Assembly: GCF_030271515.1 (NCBI RefSeq)
Contig: NZ_JASCXI010000003.1
Coordinates: 1-64,000, forward strand
Origin: Erythrobacter oryzae
GTDB lineage: Bacteria; Pseudomonadota; Alphaproteobacteria; Sphingomonadales; Sphingomonadaceae
Reading direction: 5' to 3'
Length of the DNA stretch: 64,000 bases
Both the position numbers and the translations under genes were made by a program. Position 1 is the first letter of the stretch, and each line of letters begins with the position of its first letter. The notes beneath the pieces are model-generated. The model was not told the DNA's origin, made no database searches, and was given only the letters and a program-made list of their open reading frames with translations. This document shows, piece by piece, positions 44,661 to 53,532 of the stretch.

Positions 44661-45836
44661 CTACTCTTCCACCGCGAAGGTCAGTTCGGCGTGCTCTTCG
44701 AGCCGCTTCACCAGATCCTCGCCGAGGAAGGCGCCCGGCGTCCCGATCCCGCCCGGCTTCTTGCACGAAAGCAGCGCGATCCCCGTCTCGCTCAGCATCC
44801 GGCTGGTCGAGCCATAGCCCGGATCGTAGCGGCCCTTCACGCCATATTGCAGGCGCCCCCCGTCGGGCATGTCGGCGACGAAGACCACGTCATAAAACCC
44901 GTTCTCGCGCTCTTCCTTGGTCGGCCCCTCGCCCGGCTTGGGGGGCTTGGCGCCGAAGGGGTTCTTCATGAACTCCACCGCCGCATTGGCCGCCGCCTTG
45001 CCGACATCGCCGGGGCTGGTGAGCATCATCTCGTCATACTGGAAGTCGGCGCCATAGGGGTGGCCGAGCAGGAAGTTGGTGCGGTGGACGTTCTTGGTGT
45101 TGATCGGCGCCATCACGAAGGGCGCGGACCACTTGCCGAGATCGTCCTCATAGCTCGGGATCATGCCCGAGGGCTGATCGGGCCCGTCGAAACCGGGGCA
45201 GAGCGCAAAGGGATTGCGCAGCACCCCGATCACCGAGACATCCTTCGCCGCCGCCTTCATCGTCGCCCCGAGGCTCGCCGCAGTTCCGCCCGAGAAGGTG
45301 CCCTGCATCGCCCGCACCCGGCCGCGGATGCGCGGGGCGGGCTTGCCGAAGCGCTCGACGCAGGCCTTCTGGGTCATCATCACGCCGAGATCGAAGGGGA
45401 TGGAGTCGAACCCGGAGGAAAAGCAGATGCGCGCGCCGCTGGCTTCGGCAGCGGCCTGATGCTCGGCGATCTTGGCCGCCATCCACGCGGGCTCGCCGCA
45501 AAGGTCGGCATAGTCGGTGCCGGTCTTCACACAGGCCGCGACCAGCTTGTCGCCATAAAGCTGGTAGGGGCCGACCGTGGTGAGGACGACCTTCGTCCGC
45601 GCGCACATCGCTTCGAGATCGGCATCGTCATCGGCATTGGCGACCACCAGCGGGGTGGAGGCAGGCGCGCCGATCAGGTCGCGCACTTCTTCGAGCTTGG
45701 CGAGGCTGCGCCCCGCCATCGCCCACTTGGGGCCGTCATCGCGGCTGCCGTAATGGCTGGCGAGATATTCCGCCACCAGCCGCCCGGTGTAGCCGGTGGC
45801 GCCATAGACGATGATGTCGAATTCGCGGATGCTCAT
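44661..45836 (-). CDS. Saccharopine dehydrogenase-like NAD(P) oxidoreductase
   Basis: 391 residues. Rossmann fold at the N-terminus: DIIVYGATGYTGRLVAEYLA; then TTVGPYQLYGDKLVAACVKT, GTDYADLCGEPAWM and CFSSGFDSIPFDLGVMM, the pattern of the saccharopine dehydrogenase-like/trans-acting enoyl reductase family (as in mycobacterial lipid synthesis). True saccharopine dehydrogenase activity is unlikely. RBS GGGAG 8 bases before the ATG. Probably a lipid- or acyl-modifying reductase; substrate unknown. Confidence 0.88.
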   Translation of the reverse strand: MSIREFDIIVYGATGYTGRLVAEYLASHYGSRDDGPKWAMAGRSLAKLEEVRDLIGAPASTPLVVANADDDADLEAMCARTKVVLTTVGPYQLYGDKLVAACVKTGTDYADLCGEPAWMAAKIAEHQAAAEASGARICFSSGFDSIPFDLGVMMTQKACVERFGKPAPRIRGRVRAMQGTFSGGTAASLGATMKAAAKDVSVIGVLRNPFALCPGFDGPDQPSGMIPSYEDDLGKWSAPFVMAPINTKNVHRTNFLLGHPYGADFQYDEMMLTSPGDVGKAAANAAVEFMKNPFGAKPPKPGEGPTKEERENGFYDVVFVADMPDGGRLQYGVKGRYDPGYGSTSRMLSETGIALLSCKKPGGIGTPGAFLGEDLVKRLEEHAELTFAVEE

Positions 45837-46188
45837 GCTCGTTCTCCCTGTGCCGGCCATCCGCCGACTTGGCCTGCGTTCAAGCGCAAAAACCCGCCCG
45901 CGACAATGGCGCGATTGCGATCCAACCCGTGGCGCGCAGGGAGCCACCGGCAGGGAGCGCCGGGGCGCTTGCGAAGTTCACGAAGTTCACATTGCAAAAC
46001 GTGCAATCCTACAGGATTTCCCTCGCAATTGCAGCAGGTTGCCATCGGAATCCGAAGTTCACACATTTTTCGCGCTTGCAGGGGCTGGAGGGACTCGCGG
46101 GGCATGAGGCAGGTCTATGCCCGTCACACCGTGTAGGAAAGCGCTTCGCGTGCGGCGGCGTTACAGCCGAGGCCCTAAAGCCGCGGCC
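45837..46188. repeat. 352-base gene-free region with direct repeats CGAAGTTCAC
   Basis: Three copies of CGAAGTTCAC at 45972-45981, 45981-45990 and 46053-46062. Directly after the first pair is the inverted repeat ATTGCA-AAACG-TGCAAT (45991-46007). Near the dcd end a tandem GGCCCTAAAG occurs at 46171-46180 and 46185-46194, the second overlapping the dcd stop. No protein or RNA gene was recognised; the stretch is AT-richer than its surroundings. Confidence 0.55.
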
Positions 46189-46743
46189 CTAAAGTCTGGG
46201 AAGCGTCACCCCGCGCTGGCCCATATATTTGCCCGCACGGTCCTTGTAGCTGGTCTCGCAGCGTTCGTTGCCTTGCAGGAACAGGAACTGGCACGCGCCC
46301 TCGTTGGCGTAGATTTTCGCAGGCAGCGGCGTGGTGTTGCTGAATTCGAGCGTGACGTGCCCCTCCCAGCCCGGCTCCAGCGGGGTCACGTTCACGATGA
46401 TCCCGCAGCGCGCATAGGTCGATTTGCCGAGGCAGATCACCAGCACGTCTTCGGGCACGCGGAAATATTCCACCGTGCGGGCGAGCGCGAAGGAATTGGG
46501 CGGGATGATGCAGACATCGGTCTCGCGGTCGACGAAGCTCTTCGGGTCGAACTGCTTGGGATCGACCACCGAGGAATCGACATTGGTGAAGATCTTGAAT
46601 TCCGGCGCAACGCGCGCGTCATAGCCGTAGGACGAGAGCCCATAGGAGATCACCCCGTCCCGCCGCTGCGCCTCAACGAAGGGCTCGATCATGCCGTGCT
46701 CGAGCGCCTGGGTGCGGATCCATTTGTCGGAGAGAATCGCCAT
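46189..46743 (-). CDS. dcd: dCTP deaminase
   Basis: 184 residues, typical length. Deaminates dCTP to dUTP for thymidylate synthesis. Conserved segments: [60 protein letters not shown] and [20 protein letters not shown] with the catalytic Glu, plus [10 protein letters not shown]. The longer open frame upstream to 47007 is not supported by homology. Confidence 0.97.
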   Translation of the reverse strand: MAILSDKWIRTQALEHGMIEPFVEAQRRDGVISYGLSSYGYDARVAPEFKIFTNVDSSVVDPKQFDPKSFVDRETDVCIIPPNSFALARTVEYFRVPEDVLVICLGKSTYARCGIIVNVTPLEPGWEGHVTLEFSNTTPLPAKIYANEGACQFLFLQGNERCETSYKDRAGKYMGQRGVTLPRL

Positions 46744-47068
46744 GAGCGAGGGATTCCCGATGCGGGGCGGCGGGGCAAGTGTGCGGAAGGAACTATCCCC
46801 CTTCGGCTGAGGCCGCGTGGGCTGTGCGGCGCGGCAAGCGACCATTCGGCCAGCGGTCGGATCTTGCGAGGCACACGCTGCCCTGGCCACCCGATGAGTT
46901 GGCAGTCGGAAGCCGGATTTGCAGAGGACGTCCGCAGGCGGGGCGCAAATGTGCAGCCAACGTTCCTGCCGTGAGAATCGTCTAACATGAGGGGGGGCTT
47001 GCGGCAAGCGGGTTCCGATGCGCCATAGAAGCGGCCCTTGATTCGCTTGTCAGAGAAAGGCGCCGCCA
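46744..47068. other. 325-base divergent region between dcd and arr
   Basis: No gene seen. It carries promoters for the divergent dcd and arr genes but I could not place a confident -35/-10 pair. A small perfect stem GCTTGC/GCAAGC occurs at 46996-47010. It does not contain transposase or integrase remnants. Confidence 0.35.
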
Positions 47069-47485
47069 ATGACCAATGCTGCCACCGTTTTTCGCCAATC
47101 CTTCCTGCACGGAACCCGTGCCGACCTGGCCGTCGGCGACCTGCTCGTCACAGGGTATCCGTCGAATTTTCAGGCTGAGAAACCATTGAGCTGGGTGTAC
47201 TTCACCGCCACCCTGGATACGGCAGCATGGGGCGCGGAACTGGCCAGTGGCGATGCGAAGGCGCGCATCTACCTTGTCGAACCGATCGGAGACTTCGTCG
47301 ACGATCCCAATGTGACCGACAAGCGTTTTCCGGGCAATCCCACCATGTCCTACCGGACGCAGCACCCTCTCCGGATCCTGGGCGAGGTTGTCGGCTGGGT
47401 CGGCCATCCCGAGGAGTTGATCCAACAACGTCTGCGCGATCTCGCGAAGATGCGGGCCGAAGGCACCAACCTGATCATCGACTGA
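47069..47485 (+). CDS. arr: Rifampin ADP-ribosyltransferase (Arr family)
   Basis: 138 residues, the usual size. Transfers ADP-ribose from NAD to rifamycins, which inactivates the drug. The family pattern is clear: FLHGTRADLAVGDLLVTGYP (NAD-binding His), VYFTATLDTAAWGAELASGD, ARIYLVEPIGDFVDDPNVTD, KRFPGNPTMSYRT. Codon use and base composition look slightly less GC-rich than the neighbours, and it stands alone with no mobile element, so transfer is possible but not proven. Chromosomal Arr homologues occur widely in environmental bacteria. Confidence 0.93.
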   Translation: MTNAATVFRQSFLHGTRADLAVGDLLVTGYPSNFQAEKPLSWVYFTATLDTAAWGAELASGDAKARIYLVEPIGDFVDDPNVTDKRFPGNPTMSYRTQHPLRILGEVVGWVGHPEELIQQRLRDLAKMRAEGTNLIID

Positions 47486-47513
47486 TGATCGGTCGGGGGT
47501 TTCGCGATCCATC

Positions 47514-48236
47514 TTAGACCAACACGAACTCCGCCCACACCGGCAGGTGATCGGACGCGCTCGCCGCCAGCGCGCTGCGGTGGACGCCGCAGTCTTTCGC
47601 CGTCAGCGCTTCGCAATGCATGATCCGGTCGAGCCTGCCCAAGGGGCGGCGGCTCGGGAAGCTCGGGCCGGGGTCGAGCAGAGTGAAGTGCCGCCCGAAC
47701 TCGCGAAAACACCCCGCGACGGTGCGCCATTCGTTGAGGTCGCCCATCAGCACCACCGGGCCGCTCGCCCGCGCCGCCTCGCCCAGAGCGGCGATTGTGC
47801 GGGCTTGCCGGACGCGCCACAGGCCGGAGAGGTCGAGGTGCATGCCGAACACCGTCAGGCTGGTGTCCCCCACCCGCATCCGCGCAGTCACCACGCCGCG
47901 CGGCTCGAGGCAGGGGATGTGGAGGATGTCGTGGCTCTCCACGAGGGTCCCGCGCCGCACGAGGATCGCGTTGCCGTGCCAGCCGAGCGAATCGTGCTGC
48001 ACATCGAGCGGGACGGGATGATAATCGGTGTGGCTCTCGATCAGGAAGCGCGGGAGCACCGTGGCGCGGGTGCCGAACCTCAGGTCCGCCTCCTGAAGGC
48101 ACACCACATCCGCGCCGACCTCGTTCAGCACATTGAGGATGCGCGCCGGATCGCGGCGGCGGTCGGTGCCGACACCCTTGTGGATGTTGTAGCTCGCGAC
48201 CTTGAGGCTGGCAGGCGGGGGCGCGGCGTCGGGCAT
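47514..48236 (-). CDS. Endonuclease/exonuclease/phosphatase family protein
   Basis: 240 residues with all motifs of the metal-dependent EEP fold: VASYNIHKGVGTDRRRDPAR, DVVCLQEADLR, FGMHLDLSGLWRVRQAR, VVLMGDLNEWRTV, RPLGRLDRIM and SASDHLPVWAE. Phosphodiesterase or phosphatase on nucleic acid, lipid or inositol substrates; specificity not deducible. Divergent from the chlorite dismutase-family gene (69-base gap). Confidence 0.92.
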   Translation of the reverse strand: MPDAAPPPASLKVASYNIHKGVGTDRRRDPARILNVLNEVGADVVCLQEADLRFGTRATVLPRFLIESHTDYHPVPLDVQHDSLGWHGNAILVRRGTLVESHDILHIPCLEPRGVVTARMRVGDTSLTVFGMHLDLSGLWRVRQARTIAALGEAARASGPVVLMGDLNEWRTVAGCFREFGRHFTLLDPGPSFPSRRPLGRLDRIMHCEALTAKDCGVHRSALAASASDHLPVWAEFVLV

Positions 48237-48305
48237 GGGCGCAAGGTAAGCGCCGCCGCGCTAATTCGATAGAGGCGGGCGCGCGGTTTGTCGCATCCTC
48301 GCGGC

Positions 48306-48866
48306 ATGAGCTATGGCGCGCGCGTTCTCTATGCCTTCGACGGCGGGGCCCGGGGTGACTGGGCGGTGACTGGGATGACGACGCTCGCGGGCGAGAGCCT
48401 GCCCCCGGTCGCCGCGCTGAGCGTGCGGCAGGGCGGCTATGCCGATGCCCCCGCGCCGGTCTGGACCCTGTGCGGGGTCGCCAGCCACCTGCGCTACACC
48501 CTGCGCGCGGAATTCTCCGAACTGTCGGCGCGCGGCAGCCCACTGGGGCGCGGCGAGGCGCGGCGCGCGGCGTTGATCCCCATCAGCAAGTCCGAGGCAT
48601 GGTGGGCGCTGGCGCAGGACGAACGCCGCCGCATCTACGAGGAGCAGTCGCGCCACACGAGCATCGGGATGGAATACTTGCCCCAGATCGCCCGCCGCCT
48701 GCACCACGGCCGCGACCTCGGCGAACCCTTCGATTTTCTGACGTGGTTCGAATTCGCCCCCGAGCACGAGGGGCTGTTCGACGAGCTGCTGGTCCGCCTG
48801 CGCGCGAGCGAGGAGTGGCATTACGTGACGCGCGAGATCGACATCCGACTGACGCGGGCCGCCTAA
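48306..48866 (+). CDS. Chlorite dismutase-family protein
   Basis: 186 residues, short (lineage 2-like) member. The C-terminal half has SRHTSIGMEYLPQIARRLHH, then GEPFDFLTWFEFAPEHEGLF, and EEWHYVTREIDIRL, the alpha/beta-barrel pattern of the Cld/DyP/EfeB-related haem-binding family. A His in RRLHHGRD is the likely haem ligand; I could not identify the distal Arg that real chlorite-degrading enzymes need, so chlorite activity is unproven. ATG at 48306 preferred over 48288. Ends overlapping the next, convergent gene by four bases. Confidence 0.85.
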   Translation: MSYGARVLYAFDGGARGDWAVTGMTTLAGESLPPVAALSVRQGGYADAPAPVWTLCGVASHLRYTLRAEFSELSARGSPLGRGEARRAALIPISKSEAWWALAQDERRRIYEEQSRHTSIGMEYLPQIARRLHHGRDLGEPFDFLTWFEFAPEHEGLFDELLVRLRASEEWHYVTREIDIRLTRAA

Positions 48867-49141
48867 CCCGCTTTCGTTTCAACGATGTGGGCGAGGCACA
48901 GCTGATCGTCGCACGAGGTCGACAGGCACCACACCGCGTGCACACCCCCAACGGGGGTGGGAGCGAGGGTCTGAAGGCTTTCCTCGATGGCCTCGGCAAG
49001 GCGGCCGGACGACGGCCCGAATGGCGCTTCGACCCGAAGCTGGCGCGCCCAACCCTTCGCCGCTTCCGCCACGCCGGTCGCCGACACCTGCATCACGCTG
49101 GTCGTGCCCATGAACTCGCTGACAATCGTGTAAAGGTCCAC
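48863..49141 (-). CDS. Small conserved-looking protein of unknown function
   Basis: 92 residues, no recognised domain. It starts MDLYTIVSEFMGTTSVMQVS and has an alternating beta pattern followed by a helix with Ala (GVAEAAKGWARQLRVEA), and a cysteine pair in WCLSTSCDDQLCLAHIVETK. No signal peptide or membrane segment. It begins 12 bases after the putA stop and is most likely transcribed with it. Confidence 0.6.
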   Translation of the reverse strand: MDLYTIVSEFMGTTSVMQVSATGVAEAAKGWARQLRVEAPFGPSSGRLAEAIEESLQTLAPTPVGGVHAVWCLSTSCDDQLCLAHIVETKAG

Positions 49142-49153
49142 TTCCCTACTGCC

Positions 49154-52100
49154 CTAACCCGCCGCCAGCAGGCTCGCGTTGCCGCCGGCCGCGGTGGTGT
49201 CGATGCAGGTTACGCGCTCGGTCGCGAAGCGGGCGAGGTAGTGGGGGCCGCCGGCCTTGGGCCCGGTGCCCGAGAGGCCCTCGCCGCCGAAGGGCTGGCT
49301 CTCGACCACCGCGCCGATCTGGTTGCGGTTGACGTAGAAATTGCCCACCCGCGCGCGGGCCTGCACGAAGCGCCGCGTCTCGGCGATGCGGCTGTGGAGG
49401 CCGAGGGTGAGGCCGAAGCCGGTCGCATTGATCGCGTCCACCACCGCGCCAAGCTCGCCCGCCTTGAAGCGCACCACGTGCAGGACAGGGCCGAAATTCT
49501 CGCGCTGGAGGGCGGCGATGGAGGGGATTTCGATGATCGTCGGGGCGACGAAGTGGCCGGTTGTCGGCGCGCCGGAGAGGCGTTCCACCTTGAGGCCCTT
49601 CGCCATGCAATCGGCGATATGCGCCTCCAGCAGCGCCTGCGCATCGGCGTCGATCACCGGGCCGACATCGGTGGCGAGGTCGGTGGGGTCGCCGACCTTG
49701 AGCGCTTCGAACCCGCCGCGGATCATCTCCAGCACGGCCTCGGCAATGTCCTCCTGAAGGTAGAGCACCCGCAGCGCCGAACACCGCTGGCCCGCGCTCT
49801 GGAAGCTGCTGGCGAGCACGTCGCGCACCACCTGTTCGGGAAGCGCGGAGCTGTCGACGATCATCGCATTCTGCCCGCCGGTCTCGGCGATCAGCGTGGC
49901 GATCGGGCCGTCGCGCATCGCCAGCGCGCGGTTGATGGCGCGCGCGGTGTCGGTCGATCCGGTGAAGGCGACGCCGGCGAGGCGCGGGTCGGCGGTGATC
50001 AGCTGCCCGACCTCACCCGCGCCGGGGAGCAGTTGCAGCGCCTCGGGCGGGATGCCCGCCTCGTGGCACAGCTTGACCGCGAGCGCGGCGATCAGCGGGG
50101 TCTGCTCGGCGGGCTTGGCGATCACGGCATTGCCCGCCGCCAGCGCGGCGCTCGCCATGCCGATGAAGATCGCCAGCGGGAAGTTCCAAGGCGAGATGGT
50201 GGCAAACACGCCGCGCCCGTGGAGGGTGAGGCTGTTCTCCTCCCCCGTCGGCCCCGGGAGCATGACGGGCGCGGCAAACTGCCGCCGCGCCTCGGCCGCG
50301 TAGTAGCGCAGGAAGTCCACCGCCTCGCGCAGTTCCAGAACGCTATCGAGCAGCGTCTTGCCCGCCTCGCGCTGGCACAGGCTGAGGAACTCGGCCGTGT
50401 GCGCCTCGAACAGGTCGGCGGCATTCTCGAGCAGCAGCGCGCGGGCCTCGCCGCCCAGCGCATCCCAGCCGGGCTGGATCGCAGCGGCGCGGGTGAAGGC
50501 GGCCTCGACTTCCTCCGCCGTCGCATCGCGGCGGGTCCCGACCTTGCGCGAGGGGTCATGCGGCGCGGTCACATCGGCGAGCGGCCCGGTCCCCCCGAAG
50601 GTCGGCTCGGCGGACCACTGGCGGCTTTCGAGCGCCTTCAGTTCCTCCAGCAGTGGCTCACGCACCAGCGGATCGGACAGGTCCACCCCCGCGCTGTTCT
50701 TCCGCGCACCGAAAATCGCGCCCGGCAGCGGGATCGCAGGATTGCGGCGGGGGTTCAGCGCGGCGAGTTCCGCCACCGGATCGCCGACCAGCTCTTCCGC
50801 CGGAATGTCGGCATCGCCCATGCGGTTCACGAAACTGGTGTTGGCCCCGTTCTCCAGCAGGCGGCGCACCAGATAGGCGAGCAGCTCCTTGTGCCCGCCG
50901 ACGGGCGCATAGATGCGCACCGGCGTCCTCTGGTTGCCCTCAAGCGCGTGGAGCGCGTCATAGACCTCCTCGCCCATGCCGTGCAGCCTTTGAAATTCAA
51001 ACGGACGCCCCGCTGCGAGGTGCTTGATCGCGCCGATGGTATAGGCGTTGTGCGTGGCAAAGGCCGGGCGGATCACGTCCGAATGCTCGAACAGCCGCGC
51101 CGCGCAGGCCAGATAGCTCACGTCGGTTGCTACCTTGCGGGTGAAGACGGGGTAATCGGTGTAACCGCCCACCTGCGAGAGCTTCACCTCGCTGTCCCAG
51201 TAAGCGCCTTTCACCAGCCGCACGAACAGCTTGCGCCCGTGCCGCCGCGCCACCTTGCCCGCCCAGTCGCACACCCAGATCCCGCGCTTCGAATAGGCCT
51301 GGATCGCGAGGCCGAAGCCCTCCCACCGGCTGCCGTCGGGGCGGCGGAACAGGTCGTCATCGGCGACCAGTTCCTCGATGATGTCCATGCTGAGTTCGAG
51401 CCGCTCGGCCTCCTCGGCATCGATGGTGAAATGAATATCCGCATCGCGAGCGCGCAGCGCGAGCGCCCTCACCATCGGCACCATTGCCGCCTTGGCTTCA
51501 TCGGCATGGAAGAAATTGTATTTCGGGTGGAGCGCCGAAAGTTTTACGGAGATTCCCGGCGAGCCAGCGACCCCCGCGCCCGCCTCGCGCGCCAGCCGCG
51601 TCAGCGCGGCCTCGTAGGACAGGCGGTATTTCTCGGCATCGGCAAAGGTCATCGCCGCCTCGCCGAGCATGTCGAAGCTATGGGTGATCCCCCGCGCACG
51701 TTCGGGCGCGGCGCGCTTCAGCGCCTCGTCGATGGTGCGGCCGAAGACGAACTGGCCGCCCAAAATCTTCATAGCCCGCCCGGTCGCGGTGCGGATCACC
51801 GGTTCGCCCAGCCGGTTCATCGCGCGGCGGAAGGCGCTCCCCAGCCCCTTTTGCCGCGCGTCCGGCGGATCTAGCACTTCGCCGGTCAGCATCAGCGAGA
51901 AGGTCGCCGCGTTGACGAAGGTGGAGCTGCTTTCGCCCAGATGCTCGCCCCAGTCGATCTGGCCGATCTTGTCCTTGATCAGCGCGTCGGCGGTGGCGGC
52001 ATCGGGCACGCGCAGCAGCGCCTCGGCAAGGCACATGAGGGCGATGCCCTCCTCGGTGTCGAGGCCATATTGCTGGAGGAAAGCGTCGATCCCCGAGGCC

Positions 52101-52276
52101 TTCTTCCCCCGCGCGCCTTCGATCAGATCGATCGCGAGCCGCGCCGCCTCGGGGTGCACCTTCGCTGCTGGAGCGGCCTGCTCGAGCCGCTCGGCGATGC
52201 AGGCTTCCTCGTCCTGACGATAGGCGCGGCGCAAGTCGGTGCGGTCGATTGCGGGGACGGGGGCGAAGTCGGCCAT
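49154..52276 (-). CDS. putA: Bifunctional proline dehydrogenase / P5C dehydrogenase PutA
   Basis: 1040 residues. Oxidises proline to glutamate in two steps. FAD-dependent proline dehydrogenase domain (about residues 60-480): FVRLVKGAYWDSEVKLSQVG, AFATHNAYTIGAIKHL, FEFQRLHGMGEEVYDAL, RIYAPVGGHKELLAYLVRRL. Aldehyde dehydrogenase domain (about 540-1010): ATISPWNFPLAIFIGMASAA, catalytic Glu in LIAETGGQNAMIVDSS (near 797) and Cys in SAGQRCSALRV (near 830). The N-terminal ribbon-helix-helix repressor domain of enteric PutA is absent, so this is the short, non-regulatory type of alphaproteobacteria. RBS AGGTGA 7 bases before the ATG. Confidence 0.97.
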   Translation of the reverse strand: MADFAPVPAIDRTDLRRAYRQDEEACIAERLEQAAPAAKVHPEAARLAIDLIEGARGKKASGIDAFLQQYGLDTEEGIALMCLAEALLRVPDAATADALIKDKIGQIDWGEHLGESSSTFVNAATFSLMLTGEVLDPPDARQKGLGSAFRRAMNRLGEPVIRTATGRAMKILGGQFVFGRTIDEALKRAAPERARGITHSFDMLGEAAMTFADAEKYRLSYEAALTRLAREAGAGVAGSPGISVKLSALHPKYNFFHADEAKAAMVPMVRALALRARDADIHFTIDAEEAERLELSMDIIEELVADDDLFRRPDGSRWEGFGLAIQAYSKRGIWVCDWAGKVARRHGRKLFVRLVKGAYWDSEVKLSQVGGYTDYPVFTRKVATDVSYLACAARLFEHSDVIRPAFATHNAYTIGAIKHLAAGRPFEFQRLHGMGEEVYDALHALEGNQRTPVRIYAPVGGHKELLAYLVRRLLENGANTSFVNRMGDADIPAEELVGDPVAELAALNPRRNPAIPLPGAIFGARKNSAGVDLSDPLVREPLLEELKALESRQWSAEPTFGGTGPLADVTAPHDPSRKVGTRRDATAEEVEAAFTRAAAIQPGWDALGGEARALLLENAADLFEAHTAEFLSLCQREAGKTLLDSVLELREAVDFLRYYAAEARRQFAAPVMLPGPTGEENSLTLHGRGVFATISPWNFPLAIFIGMASAALAAGNAVIAKPAEQTPLIAALAVKLCHEAGIPPEALQLLPGAGEVGQLITADPRLAGVAFTGSTDTARAINRALAMRDGPIATLIAETGGQNAMIVDSSALPEQVVRDVLASSFQSAGQRCSALRVLYLQEDIAEAVLEMIRGGFEALKVGDPTDLATDVGPVIDADAQALLEAHIADCMAKGLKVERLSGAPTTGHFVAPTIIEIPSIAALQRENFGPVLHVVRFKAGELGAVVDAINATGFGLTLGLHSRIAETRRFVQARARVGNFYVNRNQIGAVVESQPFGGEGLSGTGPKAGGPHYLARFATERVTCIDTTAAGGNASLLAAG

Positions 52277-52431
52277 CTGGTTTCACCTGAAACGATTCGG
52301 GGGAGCAAGGCTGCCCTCTGGACGCGGGCACGCTGCGCTTCAAGCGCCCTCTTTGCAACGCCCGTCCTTGCCGCGCGCGGCCCTTGCGGGTAGCCTCGCA
52401 GCTGCGCGATCAACAGGGGCCTTTCACGATC

Positions 52432-52719
52432 ATGCGGATGTTCTGCTTCCACTGCCGCGACGGCGAAGACGGCGGCCGCCTGCGCGCGATCCACCGCCCT
52501 GCGCATCTCGAATTCGTCCACGCGAATGCCGATCATTTCGTGATCGTCGGACCGCTGAAGCGCGCCGATGGCCTGATCATCGGCTCGCTGCTGATCGTGA
52601 AGGCCGAAGACGAAGCCGCCGCGCGCGCGATCCTGGCGGACGATCCCTACCTCACCGGCGGGGTGTGGCAGCTGATCCGGGTGGACGAGTTTACACCATT
52701 GCTGGGCGACTGGGCCTAG
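52432..52719 (+). CDS. YciI family protein
   Basis: 95 residues of the ferredoxin-like YciI/YCII fold: MRMFCFHCRDGEDGGRLRAI, HLEFVHANADHFVIVGPLKR, GSLLIVKAEDEAAARAILAD and the conserved DPYLTGGVW ending. The conserved His-Asp pair (AHLEFVHAN, HFVIVGPL) is typical. Enzymatic role unknown for most members. Divergent from putA (155-base gap); stop overlaps the convergent gene by four bases. Confidence 0.9.
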   Translation: MRMFCFHCRDGEDGGRLRAIHRPAHLEFVHANADHFVIVGPLKRADGLIIGSLLIVKAEDEAAARAILADDPYLTGGVWQLIRVDEFTPLLGDWA

Positions 52720-53006
52720 AACAGCACCGACACTGCAAGGAAGGCAACCGGGCCGCTGAACAATCCAAGGCGCTTGGCAAAAGGCCGCCCGCGCGCGGCG
52801 CGCGTCGCGCCCGCAAGCCACAGCCCGCCCGCCACGCCAAGGAAGGCGAACATCCCGCTGCGCTTGTCGATCTCGCACGCGCGGATCGCATCAGGAGTGG
52901 CGTGGGCCGACCAGCAATCGCCCGTCAGATAAAGCAGCCCCAGCATCGCCGCCAGCACCAGCCCCGCCGCGAGCGCCGCGCCGGTCAGCACGTGGGCGCT
53001 GGTCAC
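52716..53006 (-). CDS. Small membrane protein, last gene of the Ter operon
   Basis: 96 residues. Hydrophobic helix at residues 7-27 (LTGAALAAGLVLAAMLGLLY), a Cys-containing loop (LTGDCWSAHATPDAIRACEI, possible disulphide), then two further helices (MFAFLGVAGGLWLAGATRAA; FSGPVAFLAVSVLF). Not recognised. Overlaps the upstream gene by four bases (ATGA-type coupling), hence co-expressed with it. Confidence 0.65.
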   Translation of the reverse strand: MTSAHVLTGAALAAGLVLAAMLGLLYLTGDCWSAHATPDAIRACEIDKRSGMFAFLGVAGGLWLAGATRAARGRPFAKRLGLFSGPVAFLAVSVLF

Positions 53007-53473
53007 CGGAACGGATCGCCGTCGCTGTAGCGGCGGCTGATGAAGGCCGCGTTGCTCGAAAAGGCGTCGAGATCGTGCTGCGCGAGATTGCGGGCGATCT
53101 CGTCGATCCGGCCCTTCATCGTGTCGAGGCTTTCTTCGAGGATGAAGCTCGCCGACTTGCCGGTCTTGCGGAAGATCTCGGCGCGGTGCGCGGCAGGGAT
53201 GTCGATGTAGCTCTTGACCAGCTTGGGCAGGTGCTCGTCGCGCATCAGTTCGATCTCGGTGCGGCTGACGGCCTGCACTTCCTCGCGGTCCATCATCACG
53301 CCGACCTCGTCGAGCGCGGCGAGGATGGCGTCGATCTTCTTGCGAGCCGGCGCGGGGACGCGCTCGTCGTCATAGTCGATGCCGTGCGCGCGCTCGGGCG
53401 AGGGCGGCGGCGCGGGGGGCGCTTCCGGCTCGGGCGCGGCGAACATCTTTCTGAGCGAATCGAACAGACCCAC
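53003..53473 (-). CDS. Uncharacterised helical protein beside TelA
   Basis: 156 residues of unknown function. MGLFDSLRKMFAAPEP start, a Pro-rich linker (residues 14-26), then a largely helical body: RKKIDAILAALDEVGVMMDR, MRDEHLPKLVKSYIDIPAAH, SFILEESLDTMKGRIDEIAR. A DEHLPKLVKSYIDIP segment looks like a conserved core. Genes of similar helical type (XpaC-like) accompany TelA in other bacteria, but I see no clear match. It is 59 bases downstream of the TelA-like gene. Confidence 0.6.
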   Translation of the reverse strand: MGLFDSLRKMFAAPEPEAPPAPPPSPERAHGIDYDDERVPAPARKKIDAILAALDEVGVMMDREEVQAVSRTEIELMRDEHLPKLVKSYIDIPAAHRAEIFRKTGKSASFILEESLDTMKGRIDEIARNLAQHDLDAFSSNAAFISRRYSDGDPFR

Positions 53474-53532
53474 GGAGCTTCCCGTTGCGACTGGCCCTCA
53501 AGCAGGGCCGGAAGCCTGCTTTAGACCCTGTT

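Noticed and set aside
48470..51874. Plus-strand open frame of 1134 codons spanning the chlorite dismutase-family gene and putA.
   Set aside because: Crosses two real genes in other frames; no recognisable domain.
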